The position numbers and the translations under genes were made by a program. Of a stretch of DNA of 64,000 nt, positions 44,286-53,718 are shown one piece after another (within the stretch, counting starts at the first letter, position 1; every line of letters begins with the position of its first letter). The notes beneath the pieces are model-generated. The model was given only the letters and a program-made list of their open reading frames with translations. It was not told the DNA's origin and did no database searches. Origin of the DNA: Verrucomicrobiia bacterium (GTDB lineage Bacteria; Verrucomicrobiota; Verrucomicrobiia; Verrucomicrobiales; Akkermansiaceae); NCBI GenBank assembly GCA_030431475.1, contig JAUIJD010000004.1:1-64000 (forward strand), given 5' to 3'.

Positions 44286-46883
44286 TCACTCCCTACACCT
44301 CGGATCCTCCGGCCAGGGATGCTTCGGATACCTTCCCGCCAGATCCTTCCTCATCTGGGCGTAGCCGCGCTCCCAGAAACTCTCCAGGTCGCTCGTCACC
44401 TGCCACGGCCTCCGGTTCGGCGCCTGGACCTCGACCTTCAGCCGCACCCGCCCGTCCGCGATGGTCGGGGTGGTCCACTGCCCGAAAAGATCCCGGACCA
44501 TCGCCCCGATCACCGGCTCGCCGTCCAGCGAGTAGCGGACCTTCGCCTGCCTACCTCCCGCCAGCTTCACCCGCTCCGGCGCGTAGGCATCCAGCGCGGC
44601 CCGTTGGGGCGCGCTCAACCAGTCGCGCAGCACCGGCCAGACCTCGGCATCCTTGATCTCCTTGTAGCGCACCGCCCCGTGACAGATCTGGGCCACCGCC
44701 GCCTCACGGTCGTCATCGCCCCAGCCCGGCAGCTCCAACTCGGGCATCCACCCGGAAAGCTGGGCCAGTCGCGCACACCACTGCTCGACCGAATCATCCC
44801 AGCGTTTCAAACGAAGCTCATCCTGCAGAACCTTCTCGGCCAGCAGCTCCGCCGCCGCATCCAGATTCACCTCTTGTTCCCGCTCGACGAAGCTCAGTAC
44901 CAGGTCCCGGAAACGACACTCCTCACGGCCGACCACGCATCGCTTCACGTCGTCCCAGACCACCCCGGATTCCTTTTTCAACTCTTGCGGATAAATCTGC
45001 CTAATCTGCTGGATCTCAACTTTTGATAATCTTCTCACGAAGGTATTCACATCCTTGCCCTCAACCTCCGTGATCTCGCCGCCGACAAACACCGAATCCC
45101 CGCTCACCGCGCTGCGCTCATCGAGTTTTCCCCGACGCTTTCCCACCAATCGGCACGAGCGGGTGCCCAGCCCCAGGCCGATTCCCACCCGATCGCTAAA
45201 GCCCTCAAGCAAGGCCAAGCCGACCTGAGTCTGACGCCTGTTCCAATCGATTGTTTCAATCGGCCATTTTCGCCGATTGGCCAGATCCACCAGGCGCTTG
45301 AAGCTCTGCGAAAGCTCCCGGGCCGCCCGTCCATGCACCCCGATCTGCGCCACCCGCTTGGGGTCGAATTTCATCGCCACCGCCGACTCGAATCCCCGCC
45401 ACTCCGCCTGAAAATCGGAGTAATCGTCATCCTCAACGAAGTGCCGCATCCCGTCCCCACGGCCCGCCCACACGCTCTCCCCCTGGACGGCGGCGCTGAC
45501 GAATGCCATCTCGGTCACGCAACCGTGCTCCACCCCGGCCAGCATCAGACGGGCGTAGCGCGGCTCCAGCGGCAGCTCTCCCATGGCCCGGCCTTCCCCG
45601 GTGAGGCGCCCTTCGGCATCGAGGGCCCCGAGATCCCGAAGCAAGGCCTCGGCACGTTCGAGTGAGATTTCCTCGGGCGCCTCGAGCCAGCGGAACTCCC
45701 GCACCTCCCCCACCCCCGCCCCTTTCAGCATGAGCACGGCCTCGGCCAGATCGACGCGCCGCACCTCCGGAATCTCAAAGGCCGGACGCCGGGCGTGATC
45801 CGCCTCGCTCCACAAGCGGAAGCAGCGCCCGGGGGCCGTGCGGCCGGCCCTCCCCGCGCGTTGATCCGCGGCCGCCCGGGAGATCTTCTCGATCATCAAG
45901 GTCCCGATCCCACGCCGCGGATCGAACCTCGAAAGGCGCGCCAGCCCGGCATCCACGACCGTCCGCACGCCGTCGATGGTCAACGAGGTCTCCGCGATGT
46001 TGGTCGAAACGATGATCTTCGGCGTTTTCGACGGAGCGATTGCCGCCACCTGGAGCTGCGGGGACAGGCCGCCGTGCAGCGGGTGGACCGACCAACCCCG
46101 GCTCCAGTTCCCGGCCTCGATCGCCGATACCGTCCGACGGATCTCATGGGCACCGGGAAGGAAACACAGCACATTCCCGCACTCCGGGTCGGAAAGCGCC
46201 TCCCGGCACGCGGCCGCGACGCGATCCCAGACCGGCGCGTCGCCCATCCTTCCGCTCCGGTCACGCACCGGCTTCGTCGCACGCTGGAACACTTCCACGG
46301 GAAAGGTCCGCCCGCCCGCCTCGAGCATCCGGGCCGAGGGCGCCGGTCCGCGTCCGCCGGCTCCGTGATCCGCCCGGATTTCCTGCAGAAACTCCTTCAG
46401 CCCCGCGGTCTCAAGCGTGGCCGACATCACCACCACCCGCAGGTCCGGGCGGTCGCCCTCCTGCAGGTCGAGGCACCGGCCCAGCCCGACATCCATGGCG
46501 AGACGGCGCTCGTGAAACTCGTCGAACACCACCGCCGCGACGCCCTCGAGACGCGGGTCGTCCTGCAACCATCGCTGGAACACCCCGTCGGTGAGATAGA
46601 TGATGCGCGTGTCCCGGCCGTATCGGCGGTCGAAGCGCACCGAGTAGCCGACTTCGCCCCCGACCGCCCCACCCCGCTGTCCCGCCACCCATCCGGCGAG
46701 CATTCGGGCGGCCATCCGGCGCGGCTCCACCACCACGATCCGGCCTTCGAGACCGGTCTCCAGGAGCATCCCCGGGACCGCGGTCGATTTGCCCGATCCC
46801 GTCGGCGCCTTGAGCAGGATCCGCCCGCCCGGCACCGCCGCCTGCTTCAGCTCCTCCTCGATCTCGAATACCGGCAAACGCAC
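44286..46883 (-). CDS. hrpB: ATP-dependent helicase HrpB
   Basis: LLKAPTGSGKSTAVPGMLLETGLEGRIVVVEPRRMAARMLA; VFDEFHERRLAMDVGL; NIAETSLTIDGVRTVVDAGLAR; QRAGRAGRTAPGRCFRLW; C-terminal HrpB domain. Confidence 0.93.
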   Translation of the reverse strand: MRLPVFEIEEELKQAAVPGGRILLKAPTGSGKSTAVPGMLLETGLEGRIVVVEPRRMAARMLAGWVAGQRGGAVGGEVGYSVRFDRRYGRDTRIIYLTDGVFQRWLQDDPRLEGVAAVVFDEFHERRLAMDVGLGRCLDLQEGDRPDLRVVVMSATLETAGLKEFLQEIRADHGAGGRGPAPSARMLEAGGRTFPVEVFQRATKPVRDRSGRMGDAPVWDRVAAACREALSDPECGNVLCFLPGAHEIRRTVSAIEAGNWSRGWSVHPLHGGLSPQLQVAAIAPSKTPKIIVSTNIAETSLTIDGVRTVVDAGLARLSRFDPRRGIGTLMIEKISRAAADQRAGRAGRTAPGRCFRLWSEADHARRPAFEIPEVRRVDLAEAVLMLKGAGVGEVREFRWLEAPEEISLERAEALLRDLGALDAEGRLTGEGRAMGELPLEPRYARLMLAGVEHGCVTEMAFVSAAVQGESVWAGRGDGMRHFVEDDDYSDFQAEWRGFESAVAMKFDPKRVAQIGVHGRAARELSQSFKRLVDLANRRKWPIETIDWNRRQTQVGLALLEGFSDRVGIGLGLGTRSCRLVGKRRGKLDERSAVSGDSVFVGGEITEVEGKDVNTFVRRLSKVEIQQIRQIYPQELKKESGVVWDDVKRCVVGREECRFRDLVLSFVEREQEVNLDAAAELLAEKVLQDELRLKRWDDSVEQWCARLAQLSGWMPELELPGWGDDDREAAVAQICHGAVRYKEIKDAEVWPVLRDWLSAPQRAALDAYAPERVKLAGGRQAKVRYSLDGEPVIGAMVRDLFGQWTTPTIADGRVRLKVEVQAPNRRPWQVTSDLESFWERGYAQMRKDLAGRYPKHPWPEDPRCRE

Positions 46884-47015
46884 GCGGATCCCGTAACGAA
46901 GAAATTTCGGATGCCAAAGCACCAATGCCGAAACCCCGCCACCACTGAAAGCTCACGCCCTCCCCGACCGTTATTCGCCGTTGCTAACCGGGCACGCCGC
47001 CCGTAATTTCAACAC

Positions 47016-47267
47016 ATGAACGCGCTGCTCGCCTTCGGCATGCCACAGGGACCGGAATGGGTCATCATCTTCGTCGTCGTGCTTCTGCTCTTCGGAGCCA
47101 AGAAGATCCCGGAACTCGCCCGCGGTCTGGGCAAGAGCATGGGAGAGTTCAAGAAGGCCAAGGACGAGTTCGAGCGCGAGATCAAGAGCGCCGAAGCCGA
47201 GGCTTCCGAGGACAAGGAGGAAGCCAAGGTCAAGGAGGTCGCCGGCAAGGAACCGCGTGAAGTCTGA
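47016..47267 (+). CDS. tatA: Sec-independent translocase subunit TatA/E
   Basis: [41 protein letters not shown]. Confidence 0.93.
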   Translation: MNALLAFGMPQGPEWVIIFVVVLLLFGAKKIPELARGLGKSMGEFKKAKDEFEREIKSAEAEASEDKEEAKVKEVAGKEPREV

Positions 47268-47271
47268 TCCG

Positions 47272-48285
47272 ATGCGCGACTTCCGGCGATTCATCACCGC
47301 CCCGGGAATCCTCGGGGCGTTTCTTTTGGGCCTCGCCTCGTGCGAGAAGGAAGCCCCCGCCGCCCAGTGGGAGGGCGAGAAGGTCACAAGCGAAGCCGCC
47401 CCACCGGCCACCGAAACACCGGCCACCGAAACACCGGCCACCGAAGCCACCGCCACCGATGGCGAGACGCTCCGGTTCATCGCCTACAACGTCGAGAACT
47501 GGCTGACGATGGACCGCTACATCGACAACCAGCGCGTCAACGGGAAGCCCAAGCCGGAGTCGGAACGCGAGGCGGTGGTCACCCTGCTGGCCCGCCATCG
47601 GCCCGATGTCATCGGCCTGTGCGAGATCGGCACGCCGGAGGACCTCACCGATCTCCAGGATCGATTGAAGGCGGCGGGGGTCGATCTTCCCCACGCCCAT
47701 CACACCGGTGGCGCCGACGACACCCGCCACCTGGCCATGCTGTCGCGCCATCCCTTCGCGTCGCTCGAGCTCCACGAGGACCTCGATTACGAGCTTGAAG
47801 GGCGGACCTTCGGCATGGGTCGCGGCATTCTCGATGTCACCGTGGATTCTCCGGTCGGTGAGATCCGATTCCTCGGCGCCCACCTCAAGTCGAAGCGCGA
47901 GATTCCGGAGGCCGACCAGGAGATGATGCGACGCGCCGAGGCCCACCTGCTGCGCGAGCAGGCGACCCGGATCCTCAAGGCCGACCCCGAGACCCCGCTC
48001 ATCGTCTACGGCGACATGAACGACACCCGTCAGTCTTCGGCCGTCCGCACGCTTCGCGGCCCGAACCAGGGTCCGCTCAAGCTCGGCATGGCGTGGCTCA
48101 AGGACGACCGCGGGGAGACCTGGACCCACTTCTGGTCGTACCAGGATGTCTACTCCCGCTTCGACTACGTCTTCTTCAACAACCCGGTCACCGACCGCGC
48201 GTTGTGGGAGGAGTGCGAGGTGATCGGCGACGACGAGTGGGCCGAAGCCAGCGATCACCGCGCGTTGCTGTTCATCATCCGGTAG
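47272..48285 (+). CDS. Endonuclease/exonuclease/phosphatase family lipoprotein
   Basis: Lipobox LGLASCEKE; TLRFIAYNVENWLTMDRYIDNQR...RPDVIGLCEIG...LIVYGDMNDTRQ...EASDHRALLFII. Confidence 0.85.
   Translation: MRDFRRFITAPGILGAFLLGLASCEKEAPAAQWEGEKVTSEAAPPATETPATETPATEATATDGETLRFIAYNVENWLTMDRYIDNQRVNGKPKPESEREAVVTLLARHRPDVIGLCEIGTPEDLTDLQDRLKAAGVDLPHAHHTGGADDTRHLAMLSRHPFASLELHEDLDYELEGRTFGMGRGILDVTVDSPVGEIRFLGAHLKSKREIPEADQEMMRRAEAHLLREQATRILKADPETPLIVYGDMNDTRQSSAVRTLRGPNQGPLKLGMAWLKDDRGETWTHFWSYQDVYSRFDYVFFNNPVTDRALWEECEVIGDDEWAEASDHRALLFIIR
47402..47446 (+). repeat. Three in-frame tandem copies of a 15-bp unit (CACCGGCCACCGAAA/G)
   Basis: Direct reading; encodes PATETPATETPATEA linker after the lipobox. 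Confidence 0.9.
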
Positions 48286-48309
48286 GCGGCACGCTCCGCC
48301 CCGCCGCCG

Positions 48310-49920
48310 CTAGTCGCCCACTTCGATTCGGAAGTAGGCCGTTTCGTCAGCGGATTCGATGTCGATCTTCACTTCGCCCTCGGCGGTGACGCTGACATCG
48401 CCCGCTTCCAGCGGAAACTCGACGAAGGACTCGAGGTCATCCGACTTCCCAAGCCCGAGGACCAGGGTGAACACTCCGGTGACGGGATCGCGCTCGATCA
48501 CCGGATTCGGCACCGACAGCGCCCGGAACTGCCCGCCGGTGAACAGTCCGGCCTCATTCGCCTTCGCAAGGAGTTCGTCCGCCTCCGCCGATTGATCCAT
48601 CGCCCGATCGAAGCCCAGATCCCGAAGGACGTATTCCATCCAGTCGTTGAAACCGTCGCCATCGCCGTCCTCGGCCGCCGACAACACCGTCGCCGAAATC
48701 GTCAGCACGAAGCTCGGCTGGTCGGGGTCGTTGCTCGAAATGGTCAGCTCGGTTTCAAATTCTCCCGCGACCGCGGAAGTGAAGTCGATCGTGAAGGTCT
48801 CCGTCGCACCCGCATCCACCTTCGTCGGGGGCGCTTCCGCCAATGTGAACGCCGCATCCCCGTTCAGCACCGCTGCGATGCCGTTCAACTCGCCGTCCCC
48901 GAGATTGACGATCTGAAAAACGAGCGAATCCGCCGACGCCACCAGCATCGGACCGAGAGCCCCTCCCGCGCCTCCATTCGTCAGGATCTCGCCGGCCGGC
49001 TGCTCGACGCTGATTTCGGGCTCGGCGATCTTGAAGAAGCTGGCATCTCCCCCGGCCGCCACACGAACCGTCTCCCCCTGAGCCCCGGCGGGCACCGTGG
49101 CCTGACCTTCGAGGTCACTGCCCCAGGCCACCACGGTTCCGTCGCTCTTGAGGGCGATCAGGTGATTGTCGCCGGAAGCGACGGCAACCACTTCCGAGGC
49201 CGCTTCGAGCGGCACGTCTTTCTGGCTCCGATGATTGCGCCCCCACACCACCACCGATCCATCATCCTTCAACGCCGCACTGTGGAACTCTCCCGCAACA
49301 ACGGCACTCACACCGGCCGTTGCCTCCACCGGGACGTTGCACTGTCCATAGAGATTCCACCCCCAGGCGACGACGCCACCAGCCTCGGTGAGTGCCAGCA
49401 GGTGATTTCCGCCGGCGGCGATCGCCGTCACGCCCGAGGTCGCCGAGACCGGCACGATCGTCTGCCCGTAGTCGGCGAATCCCCACACACGCACCGCGCC
49501 TTCGCCCGTGAGGGCCGCGCTGTGGAAGTCGCCCGCAGCCACCGCGAGTACCCCACCGCCCAGATCGGTCGGCACCTCGGTCTGGCCGGAAGTGTTGAGG
49601 CCGGTCGCGAGCACGTCCCCGGCCTCGGTAAGAAGCAGGGTATGACTCCGGCCCGCTGACACCTGGGCCACCTCGGTGGTTGTGGGAAAGTCGAGCTGGC
49701 CGCTCGCGTTCACCCCCCAACCGTCGATCTCATTCCGGAAGCTCCGGACAACCTGGTGGTTGCGGCTCGCCGAAATGGAGACCACATCGCGCAAACGGTC
49801 ATCAAGATCACCCGGTAGCGAACCACCCGGCGAGCCGGCGATGAGCCATGCCGGATCCGCTGCCGAAAGCGTGAGCGCACCGGAAAGAGAAGCGAGAAGG
49901 AGACGCGGCCCGAGTTGCAC
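48310..49920 (-). CDS. Secreted RCC1-like repeat protein with Ig-like/choice-of-anchor D region
   Basis: Signal peptide; repeated VAAGDFHSAALTGEGAVRVWGFADYGQT / VVAGEFHSAALKDDGSVVVWGRNHRSQ; VFQIVNLGDGELNGIAAVLNGDAAFTLAEAPPTKVDAGATETFTIDFTSAVAGEFETELTISSNDPDQPSFVLTISA. Confidence 0.85.
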   Translation of the reverse strand: MQLGPRLLLASLSGALTLSAADPAWLIAGSPGGSLPGDLDDRLRDVVSISASRNHQVVRSFRNEIDGWGVNASGQLDFPTTTEVAQVSAGRSHTLLLTEAGDVLATGLNTSGQTEVPTDLGGGVLAVAAGDFHSAALTGEGAVRVWGFADYGQTIVPVSATSGVTAIAAGGNHLLALTEAGGVVAWGWNLYGQCNVPVEATAGVSAVVAGEFHSAALKDDGSVVVWGRNHRSQKDVPLEAASEVVAVASGDNHLIALKSDGTVVAWGSDLEGQATVPAGAQGETVRVAAGGDASFFKIAEPEISVEQPAGEILTNGGAGGALGPMLVASADSLVFQIVNLGDGELNGIAAVLNGDAAFTLAEAPPTKVDAGATETFTIDFTSAVAGEFETELTISSNDPDQPSFVLTISATVLSAAEDGDGDGFNDWMEYVLRDLGFDRAMDQSAEADELLAKANEAGLFTGGQFRALSVPNPVIERDPVTGVFTLVLGLGKSDDLESFVEFPLEAGDVSVTAEGEVKIDIESADETAYFRIEVGD

Positions 49921-49987
49921 TCCTGAAGCATGAACCTCGGCTTCCTTCCGTCGAGGGTAATCTCTTGGGACCAGGCCGCTCCCGCCA

Positions 49988-51859
49988 CTACCTCAGCTCG
50001 ATCATCCGGGCGCTCAGCGGAGGCAGATCCGGAAGCCGCACCCCATCGTCCGGGAGCACGGAGACCTCCACCGTGGTCTGCCAGTCATCGACCAACCGCT
50101 CGCCGAAACTCAGTCGACCCGAGGTCTTGCCGGCCCACTCGAGCGCGTGCTTCGGGATCCTGACCCGCACATCATGCAAGGCCTCGGTGCCGTGGAAGTT
50201 CGCGACCACGAGAAAGGCCTGGCCGCTGGCCGGGTCGCGGCGGAGGAAGGCATAGAGCCAGTGACCGCTGACCGTTTCGCCCGGCATCCGGCCATAGGCT
50301 TCGTTCTCCTTGTTGGCGTGATTCAGACCGTAGAACTCGCCCTTGGCGAAAGCCGGCTCCTTCACCACCGCCAGCAGCCGCCCATACCACTCGCGCAGCG
50401 CCCGCTGCTCGTCGGACAAGCGCCCGCCGTCGAAGGCCCCGTCGTTCACCCACTTCTGGAACTCGGGCATGGCCCAGTAGTCGAAGATGGTCGTTCTCGC
50501 GTCGTCGCCCCCGAAGCCCTCCGCCCCCAGCGCCGGCTCGCCGACCTCCTGCCCGGAGTAGACCATGACGGGCCCGCGACCCATGCCGAACATCACCGCA
50601 CTCACCGGCCGCCCGACCGCCATTCCGAGCCCGCCCCATTCCTTCGGCGAGGCCAGGCGGATCTCATCGTGGTTCTCCGCGTAGCGCAACGAGCGATGAA
50701 AGCGCTCGCCGGTGAAGGTGAGCTCGTCGAGGTCATTGGCCCACTTCAACCCGCCGTGGAAGTCGTCGTAGAGCCCGAGGCAGATGTCATAGACCGGATC
50801 GTCGTAGACCGCGTCGAAGCCCGACTCCAGCAGCGCATCGAGGACGTTGCCATCGGTCAGCTTGGCCGGATCGTTGTCGTAGGCCTCGCCGAACACGTAA
50901 ACCTCGGCGTCGCGCTCGCGGGCCCGGGAGATCATCCACCGCCAGAATTCCATCGGCACCATGTGCGCCATGTCCACCCGGAAGCCCGCCACGCCCATGC
51001 CCTGCCAGTAGGCGAAGATCTCGTCCATCTTGCGCCAGGTGTCCGGAACCTCGTCCGGCGATGCGTCGGGCCCCGGAAGGTGCGAGGTGTCGCGCCCCTT
51101 GGTGAAGTCGTGACCGTAGTTCAGCTTCACCGTTTCATACCAGTCGCCCTCGCCCGGGGCGAAGGTGATCGAGTTGTTGCCGGTGACCCGGACGAAATCG
51201 GTCTCGGGCTCGAAGCGCCCGGTGCATCCCGGCTTGCCCTCGGTCGGCAGCTTCAGCGGCGGACCGCCGTCGGCCATGCCCGGCTGGACGTAGAAGAAGT
51301 TGTTCTCCTTCGAAAAGAACTGCGACGGGTCATCCCCCTCGCCGAAGCTCAGCTCCGGGCGCACGTCCGATGCGTAGCTGCGCGCCACATGGTTCGGGAC
51401 GAAATCGATGAACACCTCCATCCCGTGCTTCCGACAGCGCTCGATCAGCGCCTGGAACTCCTCGATCCGCTGCGCCGGGTCGTCGGCGTAGTCAGGGCAG
51501 ATGTCAAAGTAGTCGCGGACCGCATAGGGACTCCCCGCGATGCCTTTTAGGATGTCCGCCGGATCGGCCGGGCGCCCGGGATACGCGGTGCCGCTGGCCT
51601 GTTCGATCACGCCGGTCAGCCACAGATGTGTGATCCCCATCTCCTTCAGCGCGCCCAGCGAGCGGTCGTTGAAGTCCGAGAACTTCCCGCAGCCGTTCTC
51701 CGCCAGCGTGCCGTTGGGCTTCCGGGTCTCGTCGGTATTTCCGAACAGCCGCGGCAGCACCTGATAGATCACCGGCCGCTCGGCCTGGGCGGGACTCATG
51801 AAACTCATCGCCCCCATCCATGCGGCGGCAACCCCGCTTTGCCAATGATGCATTCCCAT
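49988..51859 (-). CDS. Alpha-amylase family (GH13) glycosidase, secreted
   Basis: MEVFIDFVPNHVARSY; GVAGFRVDMAHMVP; EVYVFGEAYDND; RYAENHDEIRLASP: the four GH13 regions with Asp/Glu/Asp. Confidence 0.92.
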   Translation of the reverse strand: MGMHHWQSGVAAAWMGAMSFMSPAQAERPVIYQVLPRLFGNTDETRKPNGTLAENGCGKFSDFNDRSLGALKEMGITHLWLTGVIEQASGTAYPGRPADPADILKGIAGSPYAVRDYFDICPDYADDPAQRIEEFQALIERCRKHGMEVFIDFVPNHVARSYASDVRPELSFGEGDDPSQFFSKENNFFYVQPGMADGGPPLKLPTEGKPGCTGRFEPETDFVRVTGNNSITFAPGEGDWYETVKLNYGHDFTKGRDTSHLPGPDASPDEVPDTWRKMDEIFAYWQGMGVAGFRVDMAHMVPMEFWRWMISRARERDAEVYVFGEAYDNDPAKLTDGNVLDALLESGFDAVYDDPVYDICLGLYDDFHGGLKWANDLDELTFTGERFHRSLRYAENHDEIRLASPKEWGGLGMAVGRPVSAVMFGMGRGPVMVYSGQEVGEPALGAEGFGGDDARTTIFDYWAMPEFQKWVNDGAFDGGRLSDEQRALREWYGRLLAVVKEPAFAKGEFYGLNHANKENEAYGRMPGETVSGHWLYAFLRRDPASGQAFLVVANFHGTEALHDVRVRIPKHALEWAGKTSGRLSFGERLVDDWQTTVEVSVLPDDGVRLPDLPPLSARMIELR

Positions 51860-51872
51860 GGTCTTCGAATCG

Positions 51873-53222
51873 TCAGTGCCCTCCCCCGGCCACCGGCGCG
51901 GCCGCCTCGCCCTCGTGATCCACCCGCAGCATCGCCAGTGCGGCGATGATCAGGCACACGCCGCCGACCATGATCGCCATCATCGAATCGCCGCCGAAAA
52001 TCGTCCCCACCAACTTGCCCATCACCAGCGACACCAGCACCTGCGGGATCACCAGGAAGAAGTTGAAGACGCCCATGTAGAACCCCATTTTGGCCGGCGG
52101 CAGCGCCGAAGAAAGGATGGCGTAAGGCATGGAAAGGATGGACGCCCACGCGATCCCCACCGCGGCCATCGAGCCGAGCAGGGCCTGCTGGTTGTCGATC
52201 ACCCGCGCGCTCAGCAGCCCCGCGGCCCCGATCAGCAGGCAGGTCAAATGGATCATTCTCGGCGAAACCGTTCGCGACAGGGCGAGCAGGACGAAGGAAA
52301 AGATGAAGCATACCAGGTTGTAGGTCGCGAAGCAGATCCCGGTCCACGCGCCCGCCTTCTCCATCACCAGCTTCCAGGCCTCCTCGTCCGCCGGGTCGCC
52401 GCCGAAAACCTGACGACCGATCGCCGGCGACCAGTAAATCCACATGCAGAAAAGCGCGATCCAGGTGAAAAACTGAACCACCGCGAGCTGGCGCATCGTC
52501 TTCGGCATCGAGCCGAGACCCTCGACCAGCTCGACCAGGAATCCCCCCACGCCTCTCGACGATGCCTTCATCTTCCGGAAGGCCTCCATGTCCTCGGGTG
52601 GATACTCCGGAGTGGTGACGATGGTATAGACCACCGCGATGAACAGCGCCACCGCCCCGGTGTGGAAGGAAATCACCACCGCCGTCGGAATCGAACCGCC
52701 TCCCGACGCGCCGCTCTCGACCCCGAACCAGTTGGTCAGCATCCACGGCATCGCCGAGGCCACCACCGCGCCCAGTCCGATGAAAAGACTCTGCACCGAG
52801 AAACCCTTCGCCCGCTGGTCCGCCGGCAGCTTGTCGGCCACGAAGGCGCGGAAGGGCTCCATGGTGATGTTGATCGACGCGTCGAGCACCCACAGCAACC
52901 CCACCGCCATCCACAGCACCGACGAGTGGGGCATGAGCACCAGCGCGATGCTGGCCAGGATGGCGCCGACGAGGAAATACGGCCGCCGACGACCGAGCCG
53001 CGTCCAGGTGCGGTCGCTCATGTAGCCGACGATGGGCTGCACGATCAGCCCCGTGAGCGGGGCGGCGATCCAGAGCAGGGAGAGCTCCTCCTCCTTCGCG
53101 CCGAGAAACGAGTAGATGGCCGACATGTTCGCCATCTGAAGGCCCCAGCCGAACTGGATCCCCAGAAAGCCGAACGACATGTTCCAGATCTGCCAGAAAG
53201 ACAGTCGCGGTTTATCATTCAT
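51873..53222 (-). CDS. MFS sugar transporter (SLC45/GPH-like)
   Basis: FWQIWNMSFGFLGIQFGWGLQMANMSAIYSFLGA; QPIVGYMSDRTWTRLGRRRPYFLVGAI; DASINITMEPFRAFVADKLPADQRAKGFSVQSLFIGLGA. Confidence 0.9.
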   Translation of the reverse strand: MNDKPRLSFWQIWNMSFGFLGIQFGWGLQMANMSAIYSFLGAKEEELSLLWIAAPLTGLIVQPIVGYMSDRTWTRLGRRRPYFLVGAILASIALVLMPHSSVLWMAVGLLWVLDASINITMEPFRAFVADKLPADQRAKGFSVQSLFIGLGAVVASAMPWMLTNWFGVESGASGGGSIPTAVVISFHTGAVALFIAVVYTIVTTPEYPPEDMEAFRKMKASSRGVGGFLVELVEGLGSMPKTMRQLAVVQFFTWIALFCMWIYWSPAIGRQVFGGDPADEEAWKLVMEKAGAWTGICFATYNLVCFIFSFVLLALSRTVSPRMIHLTCLLIGAAGLLSARVIDNQQALLGSMAAVGIAWASILSMPYAILSSALPPAKMGFYMGVFNFFLVIPQVLVSLVMGKLVGTIFGGDSMMAIMVGGVCLIIAALAMLRVDHEGEAAAPVAGGGH

Positions 53223-53321
53223 GGGTTTGAAACGGATCGCTGCCGAGGATGACGGAAACCTGCGCCTCCGCCAAGCCACCACACGCCTCCCGCACATGGC
53301 ACCGTCGTCCCCCGGGTTTAC

Positions 53322-53549
53322 TTTGGAGTGCGGCGGCTTGCCGCCGCTATCGTCCACCCCCTGAGGCCGCCCCCCCTTTCCGTTCCCGGAAAGCTCTGCC
53401 GCCCACTCTCCCTCCCGGATCCACCGGACGCTCGGCGGGCGATGCCTTCGTCCGGGGGGACAGATCGCCCGCGAATCCCTCCCGGTGCACCGTCCGGAGC
53501 AGCGCGTCCCGGCATCCGGAAAGCGGAGGCCAGCCTCCGCACTCCAAAA
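53322..53549. repeat. Pair of inverted ~31-bp hairpin repeats flanking ~165 bp (REP/BIME- or MITE-like)
   Basis: Left TTTGGAGT-GCGGCGGC-TT-GCCGCCGC-TATC (53322-53352); right, reverse complemented, TTTGGAGT-GCGGAGGC-TG-GCCTCCGC-TTTCC (about 53518-53549). Confidence 0.8.
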
Positions 53550-53613
53550 TCCTTGCCAAACCCCGGCCGCCTGTCCTAAACCCTCGGCCCCGCCCGCAGG
53601 GGTCCGGAGTCAT

Positions 53614-53688
53614 GCGCGATTAGCTCAGTGGTAGAGCACATCGTTCACACCGATGGGGTCGCTGGTTCGAACCCAGCATCGCGCACCA
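53614..53688 (+). tRNA. tRNA-Val (anticodon CAC), CCA encoded
   Basis: GCGCGAT TA GCTC AGTGGTA GAGC A CATCG TTCACAC CGATG GGGTC GCTGG TTCGAAC CCAGC ATCGCGC A CCA: full cloverleaf. Confidence 0.97.
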
Positions 53689-53718
53689 CCCGTCACCTCT
53701 TCCGAGTCAGGCCCGCCA

